Below, one piece after another: positions 18,106-27,035 of a stretch of DNA of 64,000 nt (position 1 is the first letter of the stretch; each line of letters begins with the position of its first letter). The notes under the pieces were generated by a model. It was not told the origin of the DNA. It searched no databases and saw nothing but the letters and a program-made list of their open reading frames with translations. The stretch covers positions 695,001 through 759,000 of the forward strand of contig NZ_CP060244.1 in the NCBI RefSeq assembly GCF_014672835.1, given 5' to 3'. Both the position numbers and the translations under genes were made by a program. Source of the DNA: Entomobacter blattae. Its GTDB lineage: Bacteria > Pseudomonadota > Alphaproteobacteria > Acetobacterales > Acetobacteraceae.

Positions 18106-18597
18106 ATGAAATACCGTAATCATATCTTTGCTACAACATTTGCTGTAGCGTTAGCCTGTGGGGCATTTTCTTTCTCTAATGCCCATGCTGCTGAAGATTC
18201 TTGTGCGCAATCAGCCTCGAAGGATGATGGGGTTTTTGGCGGTTTGGCCCGGCAGGAAAATTGCCTGAATCAAAAAATCAATAACCGCCAGAAGAAAGCT
18301 GAGAGCTGGAAAAAAGATCAGGAAAAAAGAATGGAGGACGGTAGAAAACGTCTGGAAAACCAGCAAAAAAATACTGATGACCGGATGAAAAAATGGAAAG
18401 AAGATAGCCAGAAAAAATACAAAAAATTTGGGGATGATTCCCGCACTAAGATGGATGAGGAAAAGAAATCTTGGAGAGACCAACAAGAGAGCTGGAAGAA
18501 GAAACAAGAAGAAATGAAATCCTCGAACCAGAATGGTATGGAAGATATGCGCCAACGGGCCCATAAAAGGGTAGACAGTTTATTCGGAAATGAGTAA
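18106..18597 (+). CDS. Exported highly charged coiled-coil protein of unknown function
   Basis: A 163-residue protein with a clear Sec signal peptide (MKYRNHIFATTFAVALACG to SNAHAA), so the mature part is periplasmic. After two cysteines near residues 33 and 53, the remaining hundred residues are almost wholly charged and polar and very rich in Lys, Glu, Gln, Asp and Trp, with a repeating pattern such as ESWKKDQEKR, MKKWKEDSQKK and ESWKKKQEEM. This is expected to form a long helix or coiled coil. AAGGAGGG lies just before the ATG. I do not recognise the family. Roles such as metal buffering, envelope spacing or stress protection would be guesses. A strong terminator follows, so the gene is probably monocistronic. 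Confidence 0.7.
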   Translation: MKYRNHIFATTFAVALACGAFSFSNAHAAEDSCAQSASKDDGVFGGLARQENCLNQKINNRQKKAESWKKDQEKRMEDGRKRLENQQKNTDDRMKKWKEDSQKKYKKFGDDSRTKMDEEKKSWRDQQESWKKKQEEMKSSNQNGMEDMRQRAHKRVDSLFGNE

Positions 18598-18650
18598 TAT
18601 ATCTAACATAGTTACATACAACTTCTCTGTTTTATAAAAACAATTTAGGC

Positions 18651-18692
18651 CCCTTACCATCAAGGTTTTACTTTTCTGGTAAGGGTTTTTTT
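18651..18692 (+). terminator. Intrinsic terminator after the charged exported protein
   Basis: A perfect nine-base stem, CCCTTACCA (18651-18659) pairing with TGGTAAGGG (18677-18685), closes a 17-base loop and is followed by seven T residues. It lies about 55 bases after the stop of the preceding gene and just before the heptanucleotide array. Confidence 0.85.
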
Positions 18693-18723
18693 GCATCTTG
18701 AGAAGGGGTTAAATAATCTTTTA

Positions 18724-18901
18724 CCCTATACCCTATACCCTATACCCTATACCCTATACCCTATACCCTATACCCTATACCCTATACCCTATACCCTATA
18801 CCCTATACCCTATACCCTATACCCTATACCCTATACCCTATACCCTATACCCTATACCCTATACCCTATACCCTATACCCTATACCCTATACCCTATACC
18901 C
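18724..18901. repeat. Heptanucleotide tandem array, unit CCCTATA, about 26 copies
   Basis: The unit CCCTATA repeats without error: the CCC triplets recur every seven bases from 18724 to 18899, giving 26 units. It lies 30 bases after a terminator and carries no gene; because seven is not a multiple of three, it gives an artificial open frame encoding LYPIPYT repeats. It resembles the heptanucleotide short tandem repeats (STRR) known from cyanobacteria in form, but not in sequence. Perfect copies imply recent expansion by slippage and probable length variation between strains. Confidence 0.95.
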
Positions 18902-19394
18902 TACTACCATGCGGATGAAAAATGCCATTATGGAGGGAAAATCGGTAATCCGATTTTAGGAGTTGTCACATGGCGAGGCTGGTGCAGGAAGGATATTACG
19001 AGCGTGACCTATGGCGAGCACCTGGGATAAGAAAGGGGCGGTGTGCTGGTACCAGCACTTCCTCTACACAGCTTCTACCTTTACTTCTTCACTCTTCAGA
19101 AGCAGAAGAGGCCTGAAGGGCTACACAACTTTCAACCTGCCTTATTGGACATCTTCATCTCTTTAAGAGCGATCAGCTGCACCTGAGCCTTCTTTTTGGG
19201 AGTTTTTAGTTACTCCCTATAGGCGGGCATTGACTGGCGCCAAACCAATTTCCCCAAAAACGAGTAATATGATTTGTTGGCTGTGCTCCTTGTCAGAGCC
19301 AGTATATTACACGGTCTTGCACAAGGTGATACGATCTGCCCGATCTTGAAGAAGCATAGGGGTTATTACGCGCTGATTTTTGCTCCCAACGCTT
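18902..19394. other. Gene-free stretch between array and helicase remnant
   Basis: About 490 bases with only short frames on both strands and frequent stops. A 48-codon frame starting at the ATG at 18970 has no recognisable ribosome binding site or family. The composition looks like decayed coding DNA, but I could not identify a parent gene. Confidence 0.4.
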
Positions 19395-19597
19395 TAAAGG
19401 ATCTCTTTCTACCTTTTTTAATATTAGGGGCGTTGAGGGTCAAATGGTTACATCATTTCCATCCACAAAAGTGGTAACCCATGCCCACAAAAGTGACGAT
19501 ATTGTTAAAGTGCTCTGAAAAACTTTGGGAGCTTTCAAAGCTGATGGTGGACTTCCGAATATGGATGGCTCCCATATCCTTTTTTAATGGGAGAGTC
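19395..19597 (-). pseudogene. Diverged duplicate of the DEAD-box helicase 3' region
   Basis: This segment aligns base by base with positions about 19815-19985 inside the adjacent helicase gene: both contain TTTTTAATATTAGGGGCGTTGA, GGTTACATCATTTCCATCC and a shared GAATATGGAT block, with many substitutions between them. The copy has a 22-base insertion, itself a local duplication around CCCACAAAAGTG, and is not an open frame. It therefore represents part of the C-terminal RNA-binding region of the helicase, duplicated downstream of the gene and decaying. It is non-functional as protein, and the divergence indicates the duplication is not recent. Confidence 0.85.
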
Positions 19598-19667
19598 CTG
19601 ACAATGGGGAGGTCCTTACGGGCAAGCTAAAAAGCAAGAAAGATAAAAAACACGGTGCAAAGGCGTT

Positions 19668-21509
19668 TTAGGGTGTACTGTGTTTTTTACGAGATGATTT
19701 TTTTTCCGTCTTTTGGGGTGTTTTTCCCTTTTTGCCGGCAAAAGGCTTACCAGAAGAGGGTTTTCCTGAAAAACCTTTCCCAGAGAATGGTTTTTTCTCT
19801 GAGAAGGATTTTTCTTTAAAGGATCTTTCCCTACCCTTTTTAATATTAGGGGCGTTGATGGCAGAAATGGTTACATCATTTCCATCCACAAAAGTGACGG
19901 CATTGTTAAAACGCTCTGAAAAATTTTGGGAGATTTCAAAGCTGGTGGAGGATTCCTGAATATGGATAGTTCCAATATCTTTCTTTTTTATACCGCCCAA
20001 CTTGCATAAAAGAGGAATAAGCCATTTGGGATCAGCATGGTTCTTGCGCCCGACTGGAATGCTGAACCAGTCTCTTTCTGTCGGTGCATGATCAGTATCT
20101 TGCTTGTCATGATCACGATAGGAGGTTCGTTGGCGGCTGTTGGAAGCTTTTCTTTCCGTTACGGGTTTAAAGCTATTACTGGCGGCAGAAATTGGGCGGA
20201 TATCCTCAGGCACCGGAAGCTGAGCCTGGTAGAGAGAGACAATAGTGCGTGCCAGCTCTTCGGGTGAGTAGCGCGAAAGCAGTTGCTGAACCAAAGCAGG
20301 ATCAAAAGCGGTATCGGTATCACTTAACTCTGGGGCCGGTTCTTGAACGAGTTGAACCAGGCGCTCAGCGTCTTTTTTCTGGATATTCTGAATGGAAGGA
20401 ACGGGGCCCCATTGGGCAGAAAGCTTGGCGCCAGCAAGGAGTCTTTCTGCCTTTCTTTGTTGGTTTGCTGGTACAAGAATAGCGCAAACCCCTTTACGGC
20501 CTGCACGACCGGTTCGCCCAGAACGATGTAATAATGTGGCGGAATTTGTAGGGAGGCTGGCATGGATCACCAGGCCAAGGGCAGGCAAGTCTAACCCACG
20601 GGCGGCCACATCGGTGGCCACACACACACGTGCCTGGTGCAGTCGTAGGCTTTCAATAGCGCGTGTACGTTCTGCTTGGCCCAAATCACCTGAAAGGGCA
20701 ACAGAGGAAAACCCCCGTTCAAGCAAGGCAGAGTGCATATGGCGTACCAAATCACGGGTGGCACAAAAGACCATGGTGGTCTGGCTATCAAAATATCGTA
20801 AGATATTTACCACTGCCAGCCCCACCTCGTTAGGGGCAACCATCATGGCCTGATAGTCAATATCGGTATGTTGAGAGGCATTTTTGCCGACATCAATGCG
20901 CAGGGCATTATTTTGGTAACGTTTGGCCAAGGAGATAATGTCTTTGCCCAGGGTGGCCGAGAACATGAAAGTGGTGTGTTGTTCGGGAATAGCAGAAAGA
21001 AGCTCTTCTAATTCATCACGAAAGCCGAGATCGAGCATTTCATCGGCTTCATCCAGAACCACAACCTTAAGGCTAGAAAGGTCAAGTCGTCCTCTTCTGA
21101 GGTGGTCGCACAAACGCCCTGGTGTTCCGACTACGATATGGCAGCCCTGCTGAAGCTGTCGGGCTTCTTTACGGGCATCCATGCCCCCAATGCAAGAGGC
21201 AATGCGGGCATTTGTAAATTTATATAACCAAGCAAGCTCGCGTGTGACTTGCATGGCGAGCTCGCGTGTGGGGGCAATGATCAGCCCCATGGGTGGACCT
21301 GCTTGGGGAAGCTTGTCATCCACAAGCAGGAGCTGTGCCATGGAAAGGCCATAGGCAACGGTTTTTCCTGAGCCTGTCTGGGCAGAAACTAGAAGATCGC
21401 GTTCACCACTAGCTGCTTCTAGAACAGAAAGTTGAACGGGGGTAGGCGTTGTATAACCCTGTTCAGAGAGCGCACGTTCAAGAGTGGGGGAAAGGTTGGG
21501 GAAAAACAT
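19668..21509 (-). CDS. DEAD-box ATP-dependent RNA helicase with DbpA-like C-terminal domain
   Basis: A 613-residue RNA helicase of the DeaD/CsdA class, acting in ribosome assembly and RNA turnover, often at low temperature. Motifs in order: the Q motif region TTPTPVQLSVL (near residue 20), motif I SAQTGSGKT, Ia APTRELAMQ, Ib GTPGRL, II DEADEMLD, III SATL, then VFCATRDLV, ATDVAARGLD and HRSGRTGRAGR. After about residue 480 comes a DbpA RNA-binding domain (WFSIPVGR, IPLLCKLGGIKKKDIG, IHIQESSTSFEI) and a Lys/Gly/Ser-rich tail with repeated KPFSGKGFSGK units. No SD is obvious beyond the immediate start region. A decayed copy of part of its 3' end lies just downstream. Confidence 0.95.
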   Translation of the reverse strand: MFFPNLSPTLERALSEQGYTTPTPVQLSVLEAASGERDLLVSAQTGSGKTVAYGLSMAQLLLVDDKLPQAGPPMGLIIAPTRELAMQVTRELAWLYKFTNARIASCIGGMDARKEARQLQQGCHIVVGTPGRLCDHLRRGRLDLSSLKVVVLDEADEMLDLGFRDELEELLSAIPEQHTTFMFSATLGKDIISLAKRYQNNALRIDVGKNASQHTDIDYQAMMVAPNEVGLAVVNILRYFDSQTTMVFCATRDLVRHMHSALLERGFSSVALSGDLGQAERTRAIESLRLHQARVCVATDVAARGLDLPALGLVIHASLPTNSATLLHRSGRTGRAGRKGVCAILVPANQQRKAERLLAGAKLSAQWGPVPSIQNIQKKDAERLVQLVQEPAPELSDTDTAFDPALVQQLLSRYSPEELARTIVSLYQAQLPVPEDIRPISAASNSFKPVTERKASNSRQRTSYRDHDKQDTDHAPTERDWFSIPVGRKNHADPKWLIPLLCKLGGIKKKDIGTIHIQESSTSFEISQNFSERFNNAVTFVDGNDVTISAINAPNIKKGRERSFKEKSFSEKKPFSGKGFSGKPSSGKPFAGKKGKTPQKTEKKSSRKKHSTP

Positions 21510-21864
21510 GAAGGCCAGATCCAGACATTAAAGTAAAAAAGTAAAAAACAGGGAGAGGGTTAAGGTTGTCCTGTTACGCACAGGCTTATAGGGCTTTTGC
21601 AGAAAATGGCAAAGGGTGCATCAGGTTTTAAAGGAGCATAATACTCACGGTGGATGAATAATCTAAAGGCTTTTTTCTGCTTCTGCGTACTCGTTAAAGA
21701 GGCAAATGCCATATTATTTCCTTAAGGAAAAGTTATTTCTTATATCAGGAAAAAACTCCCCTTAAAATAGATTATTATCATAAATTCCCCCCTTATGAGA
21801 AATGGATTTTATAAGGGGCGAGCTCTTCTTTTTGGAAGGGAAAGCTTAAAGGCAGAATAAAACT
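21510..21864. other. Intergenic region upstream of the helicase gene
   Basis: AT-rich DNA with no reading frame of interest; it should hold the helicase promoter. An imperfectly terminator-like inverted repeat, CCCCTTAT (21789-21796) with ATAAGGGG (21811-21818), lies just downstream of the methyltransferase stop (leftward) and may end that transcript, although no T-run follows. Confidence 0.45.
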
Positions 21865-22497
21865 CTATTTATAACCAATATTGGCATAAATGGATTGCTG
21901 CCAGAAAGGGATATCTTCTGGGGGATGTACGCTGCCTTCATCAGTATGGGTAAAGCCTGCTTGTTTGAGCAAAAGGGTGAGCATACGTTGGCGATCCTCC
22001 ATGGAAAGGGCCTGCCATAGGGCGACAGCCTTGGCGGGGAGGAATCTTTCTCCAAAACTGAGAATAACAGGGCAAGAAGGTTTAAGAACCCGCCAGACTT
22101 CCTTCAAAAGGGCTGAAGAGTTGGTACAGTAGGCTATTCCATCACAACAGCATACCGCTTCAAAGCTTTCATCAGCAAAAGGCAGGGTTGGGGAGGTGTT
22201 GAGGTCGATGAGAAGGGTTTTATCCAGTTGGGGGTTTTTATTAAGGGTGTTAGCATTGATTCCGATGCCAAAAACCTTGCTAAAAGGGAGTTCTGTAGGA
22301 AGATGACTCTCTTCACCTGCCATAAGATCAAGGAGAGTGGTATGAGGCTCCAAAATGGTGGAATACAAGGTTTTAACGGCTTTATCGGCGCCCTGATCCA
22401 AGAAGGAGTCATGAGAGATTGAGGCATAAAATTCTTTATCGGGTGTGCTGTTAGCTTGGAGGAAGGCTTTGGGGTGAAGATTCTTTAAAGAAGCCAT
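21865..22497 (-). CDS. Class I SAM-dependent methyltransferase
   Basis: A 210-residue methyltransferase-fold protein. Motif I is TLLDLMAGEESHLP near residue 60, followed by GIGINANTL (motif II region), then LPFADESFEAVCCCDGIAYCTN (motif IV region) and LLKEVWRVLKPSCPVILSFG (motif V/VI), a typical Methyltransf_11 layout. I use the ATG at 22497 (MASLKNLHPK); an in-frame TTG at 22515 would add six residues. The usual G-x-G-x-G is altered to MAGEES, so cofactor binding may be atypical. No substrate can be assigned. It is the only gene between the helicase and the dapF region, transcribed leftward. Confidence 0.8.
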   Translation of the reverse strand: MASLKNLHPKAFLQANSTPDKEFYASISHDSFLDQGADKAVKTLYSTILEPHTTLLDLMAGEESHLPTELPFSKVFGIGINANTLNKNPQLDKTLLIDLNTSPTLPFADESFEAVCCCDGIAYCTNSSALLKEVWRVLKPSCPVILSFGERFLPAKAVALWQALSMEDRQRMLTLLLKQAGFTHTDEGSVHPPEDIPFWQQSIYANIGYK

Positions 22498-22930
22498 AAC
22501 GATTTCAGAAAACAAGAGGGATTCGTGAGGAGAGCCTGGATATTTTGGGGAACATATCTATTTTAAACCTTAATGAAGGGAAACGCCTCTGGCAAGGGTA
22601 AAGCAGGAAGGGGTACAAGCCTGTTGATTTTGGAGTTTTCTCCTCTATGGTATGCTTACGTGCAAACGCAGAGCCAGATTGAGAAAAAGAACAGAAAAGC
22701 GCGCGAAGGAGAAGAATAGGGACACTATACAAACCTGCAGACGATTGGCATTGGGACGGCGAACGGCCCGCACAATACGAGACATTATGAAGGGGGCCAA
22801 CGCATCGGCCCTGTTTTCAAACTTTCCACCTCTAGGCCTATCCTATTCAGACAGTCGCAAACATAGGATGCACGCATTACCGCTGAAGATAATTTTTACT
22901 TTCAAACAACTTATCTTGCAAATAACTTGT
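22498..22930. other. Gene-free stretch before the second heptamer array
   Basis: A reading frame of about 120 codons on the + strand (from 22652) runs into the repeat array and encodes an arginine-rich sequence with no recognisable domain or ribosome binding site. I regard it as chance. I see nothing else supportable here. Confidence 0.4.
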
Positions 22931-23021
22931 CTTGTGTCTTGTGTCTTGTGTCTTGTGTCTTGTGTCTTGTGTCTTGTGTCTTGTGTCTTGTGTCTTGTGT
23001 CTTGTGTCTTGTGTCTTGTGT
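22931..23021. repeat. Heptanucleotide tandem array, unit CTTGTGT, 13 copies
   Basis: Thirteen perfect copies of CTTGTGT, preceded by a truncated CTTGT. It has the same seven-base period as the arrays at 18724 and 33648 but an unrelated sequence. It is intergenic, about 260 bases upstream of dapF. As in the first array, the period gives artificial open frames with repeated CVLCLVS. Confidence 0.95.
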
Positions 23022-23282
23022 GATGAGCACGCCCAAAATTATGGGGAGTCCTTCAGGATGAAAGAACGCGAGGAGGGGGTGGATATCTGGGTAAAATTGG
23101 GAGACTCTTTTTGAGTAAACATGCTATAACGAGCCTTCAAGCAAGTTGCGTAAGTTGAGTAAGTATGGTCGGCTCCAAGAAACGAGAAGACAAGAAATGG
23201 GCAGAGCTGAAAAATGGTTATGAGTGAGTGATAAGGCAATGAGAATGGCGATATGCCAGGTAGGATTCAGAGGGGGGGGATA

Positions 23283-24107
23283 ATGACAAAAATTCCGTTT
23301 TACAAAATGCATGGGGCAGGGAATGATTTTGTCGTGATTGACCGTAGAACACACCCTGTTTCCTTAAGCCCTTCCCAAATGGCAGCCCTAGCGGATCGGA
23401 ACCGCTCTATTGGGTTTGATCAGCTTGTTATGTTGGACTCTCCTTCTCACTCTGGTGCCGATGTAATGGTGCGCTTTTTTAATACTGACGGCACACAGGC
23501 TGGGGCTTGTGGAAATGCTTCGCGCTGTGTGGTCTATTTATTGCACGAACAAACAGGCCGCAGCCGCTATATTTTACAGACCCTTGCTGGCTTGCTGCCC
23601 GCTTCTTATGAGGGCAAAGATTTCATAGAGGTGAATATGGGCCTTCCGCACTTTAGGTGGGAGGATATTCCCTTAGCGAAGGAATGCGATACCAACCATC
23701 TTCCTCTAACGGGAGATCCTGCTGGGGTTTCCATGGGGAATCCCCATATGACCTTTTTTGTTCCCCAGCTTTCAGCTGTCAATGTGGCCGAGTTGGGTGC
23801 AGCCTTTACTCGTCATCCGCTCTATCCCCAAGGGGCAAATGTAGGGTTTGCTGAAATGCACTCGCCTTCCTTCATGCGGTTGCGGGTATGGGAGCGAGGC
23901 ACGGGGTTGACTTTGGCATGTGGCTCTGGGGCTTGTGCCGCAGTGGCTAACGCCATCCGACGGGGAGTCTCGGGAAAAACCTGTGAGGTGGAAGTCGATG
24001 GAGGCGTTTTACACATTACCCAAAATGCACAAGGGGATATGCTTATGAGAGGGCCCGCGGTCTTGGCGTATGAAGGGGTCATCGAGCTAAACGGGGAGGA
24101 AGGATGA
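23283..24107 (+). CDS. dapF: Diaminopimelate epimerase
   Basis: Cytoplasmic racemase converting LL- to meso-diaminopimelate for peptidoglycan and lysine synthesis. Starting at the ATG at 23283, which follows a GAGGGGGGGG tract, gives 274 residues. The family signature FYKMHGAGNDFVVID is at the N-terminus, the first catalytic cysteine lies in QAGACGNASRC near residue 80, and the second in LACGSGACAA near residue 219. The order and length fit DapF. The TGA stop overlaps the ATG of mtaB (ATGA), indicating translational coupling, and ftsY follows: the same dapF-mtaB-ftsY order is common in alphaproteobacteria. Confidence 0.97.
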   Translation: MTKIPFYKMHGAGNDFVVIDRRTHPVSLSPSQMAALADRNRSIGFDQLVMLDSPSHSGADVMVRFFNTDGTQAGACGNASRCVVYLLHEQTGRSRYILQTLAGLLPASYEGKDFIEVNMGLPHFRWEDIPLAKECDTNHLPLTGDPAGVSMGNPHMTFFVPQLSAVNVAELGAAFTRHPLYPQGANVGFAEMHSPSFMRLRVWERGTGLTLACGSGACAAVANAIRRGVSGKTCEVEVDGGVLHITQNAQGDMLMRGPAVLAYEGVIELNGEEG

Positions 24108-25402
24108 AAAAGCCTTCTCCTCGAATCCTGACCTTTGGTTGCAGGCTGAACACTTATGAAAGCGAAGTCATGCGCCAGCACGCCGAAGGGCAGGATGTGA
24201 TAGTTGTGAATACCTGTGCTGTCACCTCCGAAGCGGAGCGCCAAGCCAGCCAGGCCATTCGGAAAGCCCACCGCGAAAACCCTTCAGCGCCTATTATTGT
24301 TACCGGTTGTGCAGCCCAGCTTAACCCAACCCATTGGGCGAATCTTCCTGGTGTCACAAGGGTTCTGGGCAACGAAGAAAAGTTGCAAAGGCAATTTTGG
24401 GCCCCTTTCGGCTCATCAGAAGGAGAAAAACAGGTTACGGCTGAAGTGTATGTTTCCGATATCATGGCAGCTCGAAAAACAGCCGCTCATTTGGTGACAG
24501 ACTTCTCCGAGCGTTCCCGGGCTTTTGTGCAGGTCCAGCAAGGGTGTAACCACCGATGTACCTTTTGTATTATTCCTTACGGGCGGGGTCAGTCTCGTTC
24601 TGTGCCTGTGGGAGGGATTTATAAACAAGTCGAAAGCCTTATGCGCTCTGGTTATCAGGAGATTGTGCTCACAGGGGTGGATATTGCCTCCTGGGGAGAG
24701 GATTTACCCGGCAAACCTAGCCTTGGGCAGTTATGCAAAAGGATTTTGGCTTTAGCTCCCAATCTTTCCAGGTTACGACTCTCTTCGGTTGACCCAGTGG
24801 GAATGGATGAGGATATGTGGCACCTCTTTAAAGAAGAACCCCGCTTTATGCCTTATCTGCATCTTTCCCTTCAGGCAGGGTGTGACATGATCCTTAAAAG
24901 AATGCGAAGGCGGCATTTAACCCAAGATGTCCGCCAGGTGGTTGAGCGTGCGCGATCCATCCAGCCCACTATTGGTCTGGGAGCAGATCTTATAGCGGGT
25001 TTTCCCACAGAGACTGAAGCCATGTTTGAACAGACCTTGCAATTTGTAGAAGAAATGGCTTTTCCTTTCTTGCATGTTTTTCCCTATAGTGAACGTGAAG
25101 GAACACCAGCTGCGCGTATGCCACAACTTCCCAAAAAGCTGCGCAAGGCGCGCGCTGCTCAATTACGTCAGATTGGGGAAAAAACCAGGCAGCATTATTA
25201 TGAAACTCTGGTGGGCAAACAGATCAATATTTTGCTGGAAACACCGAATAGCGGCCATTCTGAGGAGTTTGCCCATGTACGTCTTCAGCAGGGTTTTCCA
25301 GAAAAAATTGGGCAGGTGGTAACGGCATGGGCAACAGGGGCAGACCAGCAGGCCGTGTATGCGGCAACTGCGGATGACAGAATTGTAGAACATAGAATAT
25401 AG
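24104..25402 (+). CDS. mtaB: tRNA t6A37 methylthiotransferase MtaB
   Basis: Radical SAM enzyme that adds the methylthio group to N6-threonylcarbamoyladenosine at position 37 of ANN-decoding tRNAs. The 432 residues contain the N-terminal UPF0004 domain with three cluster cysteines (FGCRLNTYESE, VNTCAVTSEAE, TGCAAQ), then the radical SAM motif CNHRCTFC near residue 146, and GADLIAGFPTET downstream. A C-terminal TRAM domain is weak or replaced by a short tail. The start ATG overlaps the dapF stop by four bases. MtaB, rather than MiaB or RimO, is favoured by RLNTYESE and by the neighbours. Confidence 0.95.
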   Translation: MKKPSPRILTFGCRLNTYESEVMRQHAEGQDVIVVNTCAVTSEAERQASQAIRKAHRENPSAPIIVTGCAAQLNPTHWANLPGVTRVLGNEEKLQRQFWAPFGSSEGEKQVTAEVYVSDIMAARKTAAHLVTDFSERSRAFVQVQQGCNHRCTFCIIPYGRGQSRSVPVGGIYKQVESLMRSGYQEIVLTGVDIASWGEDLPGKPSLGQLCKRILALAPNLSRLRLSSVDPVGMDEDMWHLFKEEPRFMPYLHLSLQAGCDMILKRMRRRHLTQDVRQVVERARSIQPTIGLGADLIAGFPTETEAMFEQTLQFVEEMAFPFLHVFPYSEREGTPAARMPQLPKKLRKARAAQLRQIGEKTRQHYYETLVGKQINILLETPNSGHSEEFAHVRLQQGFPEKIGQVVTAWATGADQQAVYAATADDRIVEHRI

Positions 25403-25410
25403 GCAATGGT

Positions 25411-26400
25411 ATGGCGTTAGGTTTTTTTTCTCGTCTTAAGCAAGGGCTTTCTCGGTCTACCCAAAAGCTTGGTATGGATCTGGGGGCTGTTTTTACAAAA
25501 CGAAAACTTGATGACCAGGCTTTAGAAGAGCTGGAAGAAGTGCTCATTACTGCAGATCTTGGCCCGAGTTTTGCAGAAAGGATTATTGAGTCTTTCCGCC
25601 ATACTCGTTTTGGTAAGGAAGTCTCTGATGAGGATATTCGTCAGACATTAGCTACGGAGATTGCCCAAGTTCTGGAACCTGTAGCCGTGCCATTTACACC
25701 TAATCCTGAAAAAAAACCTCATGTTGTTTTGGTGGTTGGGGTGAATGGAACAGGGAAAACCACAACTATTGGCAAATTTGCCCGCTATTATGGCGAGAAA
25801 GGGTTAAAGGTCATGATGGTTGCAGGCGATACTTTTCGTGCAGCTGCTGTTGAGCAGCTCCAGATTTGGGGCGAGCGGGTTGGGGCTCCTGTTATTGCCG
25901 GTAAACCCAATGCCGATGCTGCTGGCTTGGCATATGAGGGATTACAAAAGGCAACCCATCAGGGCGCAGACCTCTTGTTGATTGATACGGCAGGGCGGCT
26001 TCATAATAAAGGGGCGCTGATGGAGGAGCTGGCCAAGATTATTCGTGTTATGCGTAAGTTTGATGAGACTGCCCCTCATTCTGTTATTTTGGTTCTGGAT
26101 GCCACAACGGGGCAAAATGCTATAGAACAGGTGCGGGTTTTTAAGGAGCTTGTCGAAGTTACGGGGTTGGTGGTTACGAAACTTGATGGCTCTGCCCGTG
26201 GGGGTATTGTGGTGGCTTTGGCAGAGATGTTCAAACTGCCTGTGCATGCTGTGGGTGTGGGCGAACAGGCTGAAGACCTTCGTCCCTTTTCTCCTCAGGA
26301 CTATGCTATGGGGCTTGTGGGGAGCGTTCAGGGTTTAACGGCAAGTTTGGTAGAAACCGATCAAGAAGAGATACCCAGCCCTTCAGAAGTCAAGCCCTAA
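25411..26400 (+). CDS. ftsY: Signal recognition particle receptor FtsY
   Basis: SRP-receptor GTPase that docks ribosome-nascent chain complexes at the membrane. The 329-residue protein lacks the long acidic A domain of E. coli FtsY and begins directly with the N domain (FFSRLKQGLSRSTQKL). The NG domain contains GVNGTGKTTTIGKFA near residue 112, AGDTFRAAAVEQL, DTAGRLHNKGALMEEL, TKLDGSARGG and GVGEQAEDLRPF, all characteristic. Spacing from mtaB is eight bases, so it is the third gene of the dapF-mtaB-ftsY transcript. The stop is followed by decayed DNA. Confidence 0.97.
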   Translation: MALGFFSRLKQGLSRSTQKLGMDLGAVFTKRKLDDQALEELEEVLITADLGPSFAERIIESFRHTRFGKEVSDEDIRQTLATEIAQVLEPVAVPFTPNPEKKPHVVLVVGVNGTGKTTTIGKFARYYGEKGLKVMMVAGDTFRAAAVEQLQIWGERVGAPVIAGKPNADAAGLAYEGLQKATHQGADLLLIDTAGRLHNKGALMEELAKIIRVMRKFDETAPHSVILVLDATTGQNAIEQVRVFKELVEVTGLVVTKLDGSARGGIVVALAEMFKLPVHAVGVGEQAEDLRPFSPQDYAMGLVGSVQGLTASLVETDQEEIPSPSEVKP

Positions 26401-26462
26401 ACAGGCGGAAATAAAGCACTATACGGGAACAGGCTCATAAAATCCTGTTTTGTTATACCGTT

Positions 26463-26804
26463 TTGTTATACCGTCATGAAGTAGGAGAGAGTTGGCTGAG
26501 CGAGCGGCTAAGGTTGCGCATTGAGTCAGCTTGGCTTGCTGCTCATGAGCGTATCCGCCCTATTTTAATGATATCACTGGCCTTTGTGTTTGGTGTTCTG
26601 CCCTTAGCTATTGCCACTGGGCCTGGGGCTGCCAGCCATGTGGATATGGGTACTAGCCTTACCGGTGGGGTTGTCAGTGCAACTGTTTTGGCCCTGCTTT
26701 TTGTACCTGTGTTTTTTATTGTGGTGTTGCGGGCCTTTGGTGTGAAACCCCGTCCTATACGACAAGAAGCTCCAAAGACAACAGCAGGACAGGCTACGGA
26801 ATGA
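26463..26804 (+). pseudogene. C-terminal remnant of an RND efflux pump (AcrB/MexB type)
   Basis: The translated segment HERIRPILMISLAFVFGVLP, then LAIATGPGAASHVDMGTSLTGGVVSATVLALLFVPVFF, corresponds to the last two membrane helices of hydrophobe/amphiphile efflux RND transporters, in which RPILMTSLAF and the closing VPVFFV are near invariant. About 900 or more upstream codons are absent, so this is a 3' fragment only. A short direct duplication of TTTTGTTATACCG lies just before it (26449-26475). The frame ends properly, as if the tail of the gene was preserved when the rest was lost. It begins a run of decayed fragments. Confidence 0.8.
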
Positions 26805-27035
26805 TGATGGTCAAGCAGGTATTAAACGCTAGAATGCAGGCCCATGGCCTTGTAAAAGGGTATGGGGCTTGTGCAGACAATAGGTCGGCTCAGGGTTTGC
26901 GTCATGGCTTGCGAATGAAGAGGCCTGCTGGGTGGGTTATCAGTGTTTGCATGGTTTTCCTGGTCTCCTTTTTGTGTCTATAATCTATCAGGAAAGTGGG
27001 TTGGATTGGGTCATTTCAGCGGGATACAAGCTGCT

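Noticed and set aside
18724-18901. CRISPR array or telomere-like element
   Set aside because: There are no spacers and no palindromic repeats of 23-40 bases; it is a simple heptamer array.
18691-18918. 75-codon open frame encoding LYPIPYT repeats
   Set aside because: It is produced by the seven-base array read through in all frames; there is no ribosome binding site or non-repeat protein sequence.
22652-23023. 124-codon frame ending in CVLC repeats
   Set aside because: It runs into the CTTGTGT array and is arginine-rich without a domain; chance is the better explanation.
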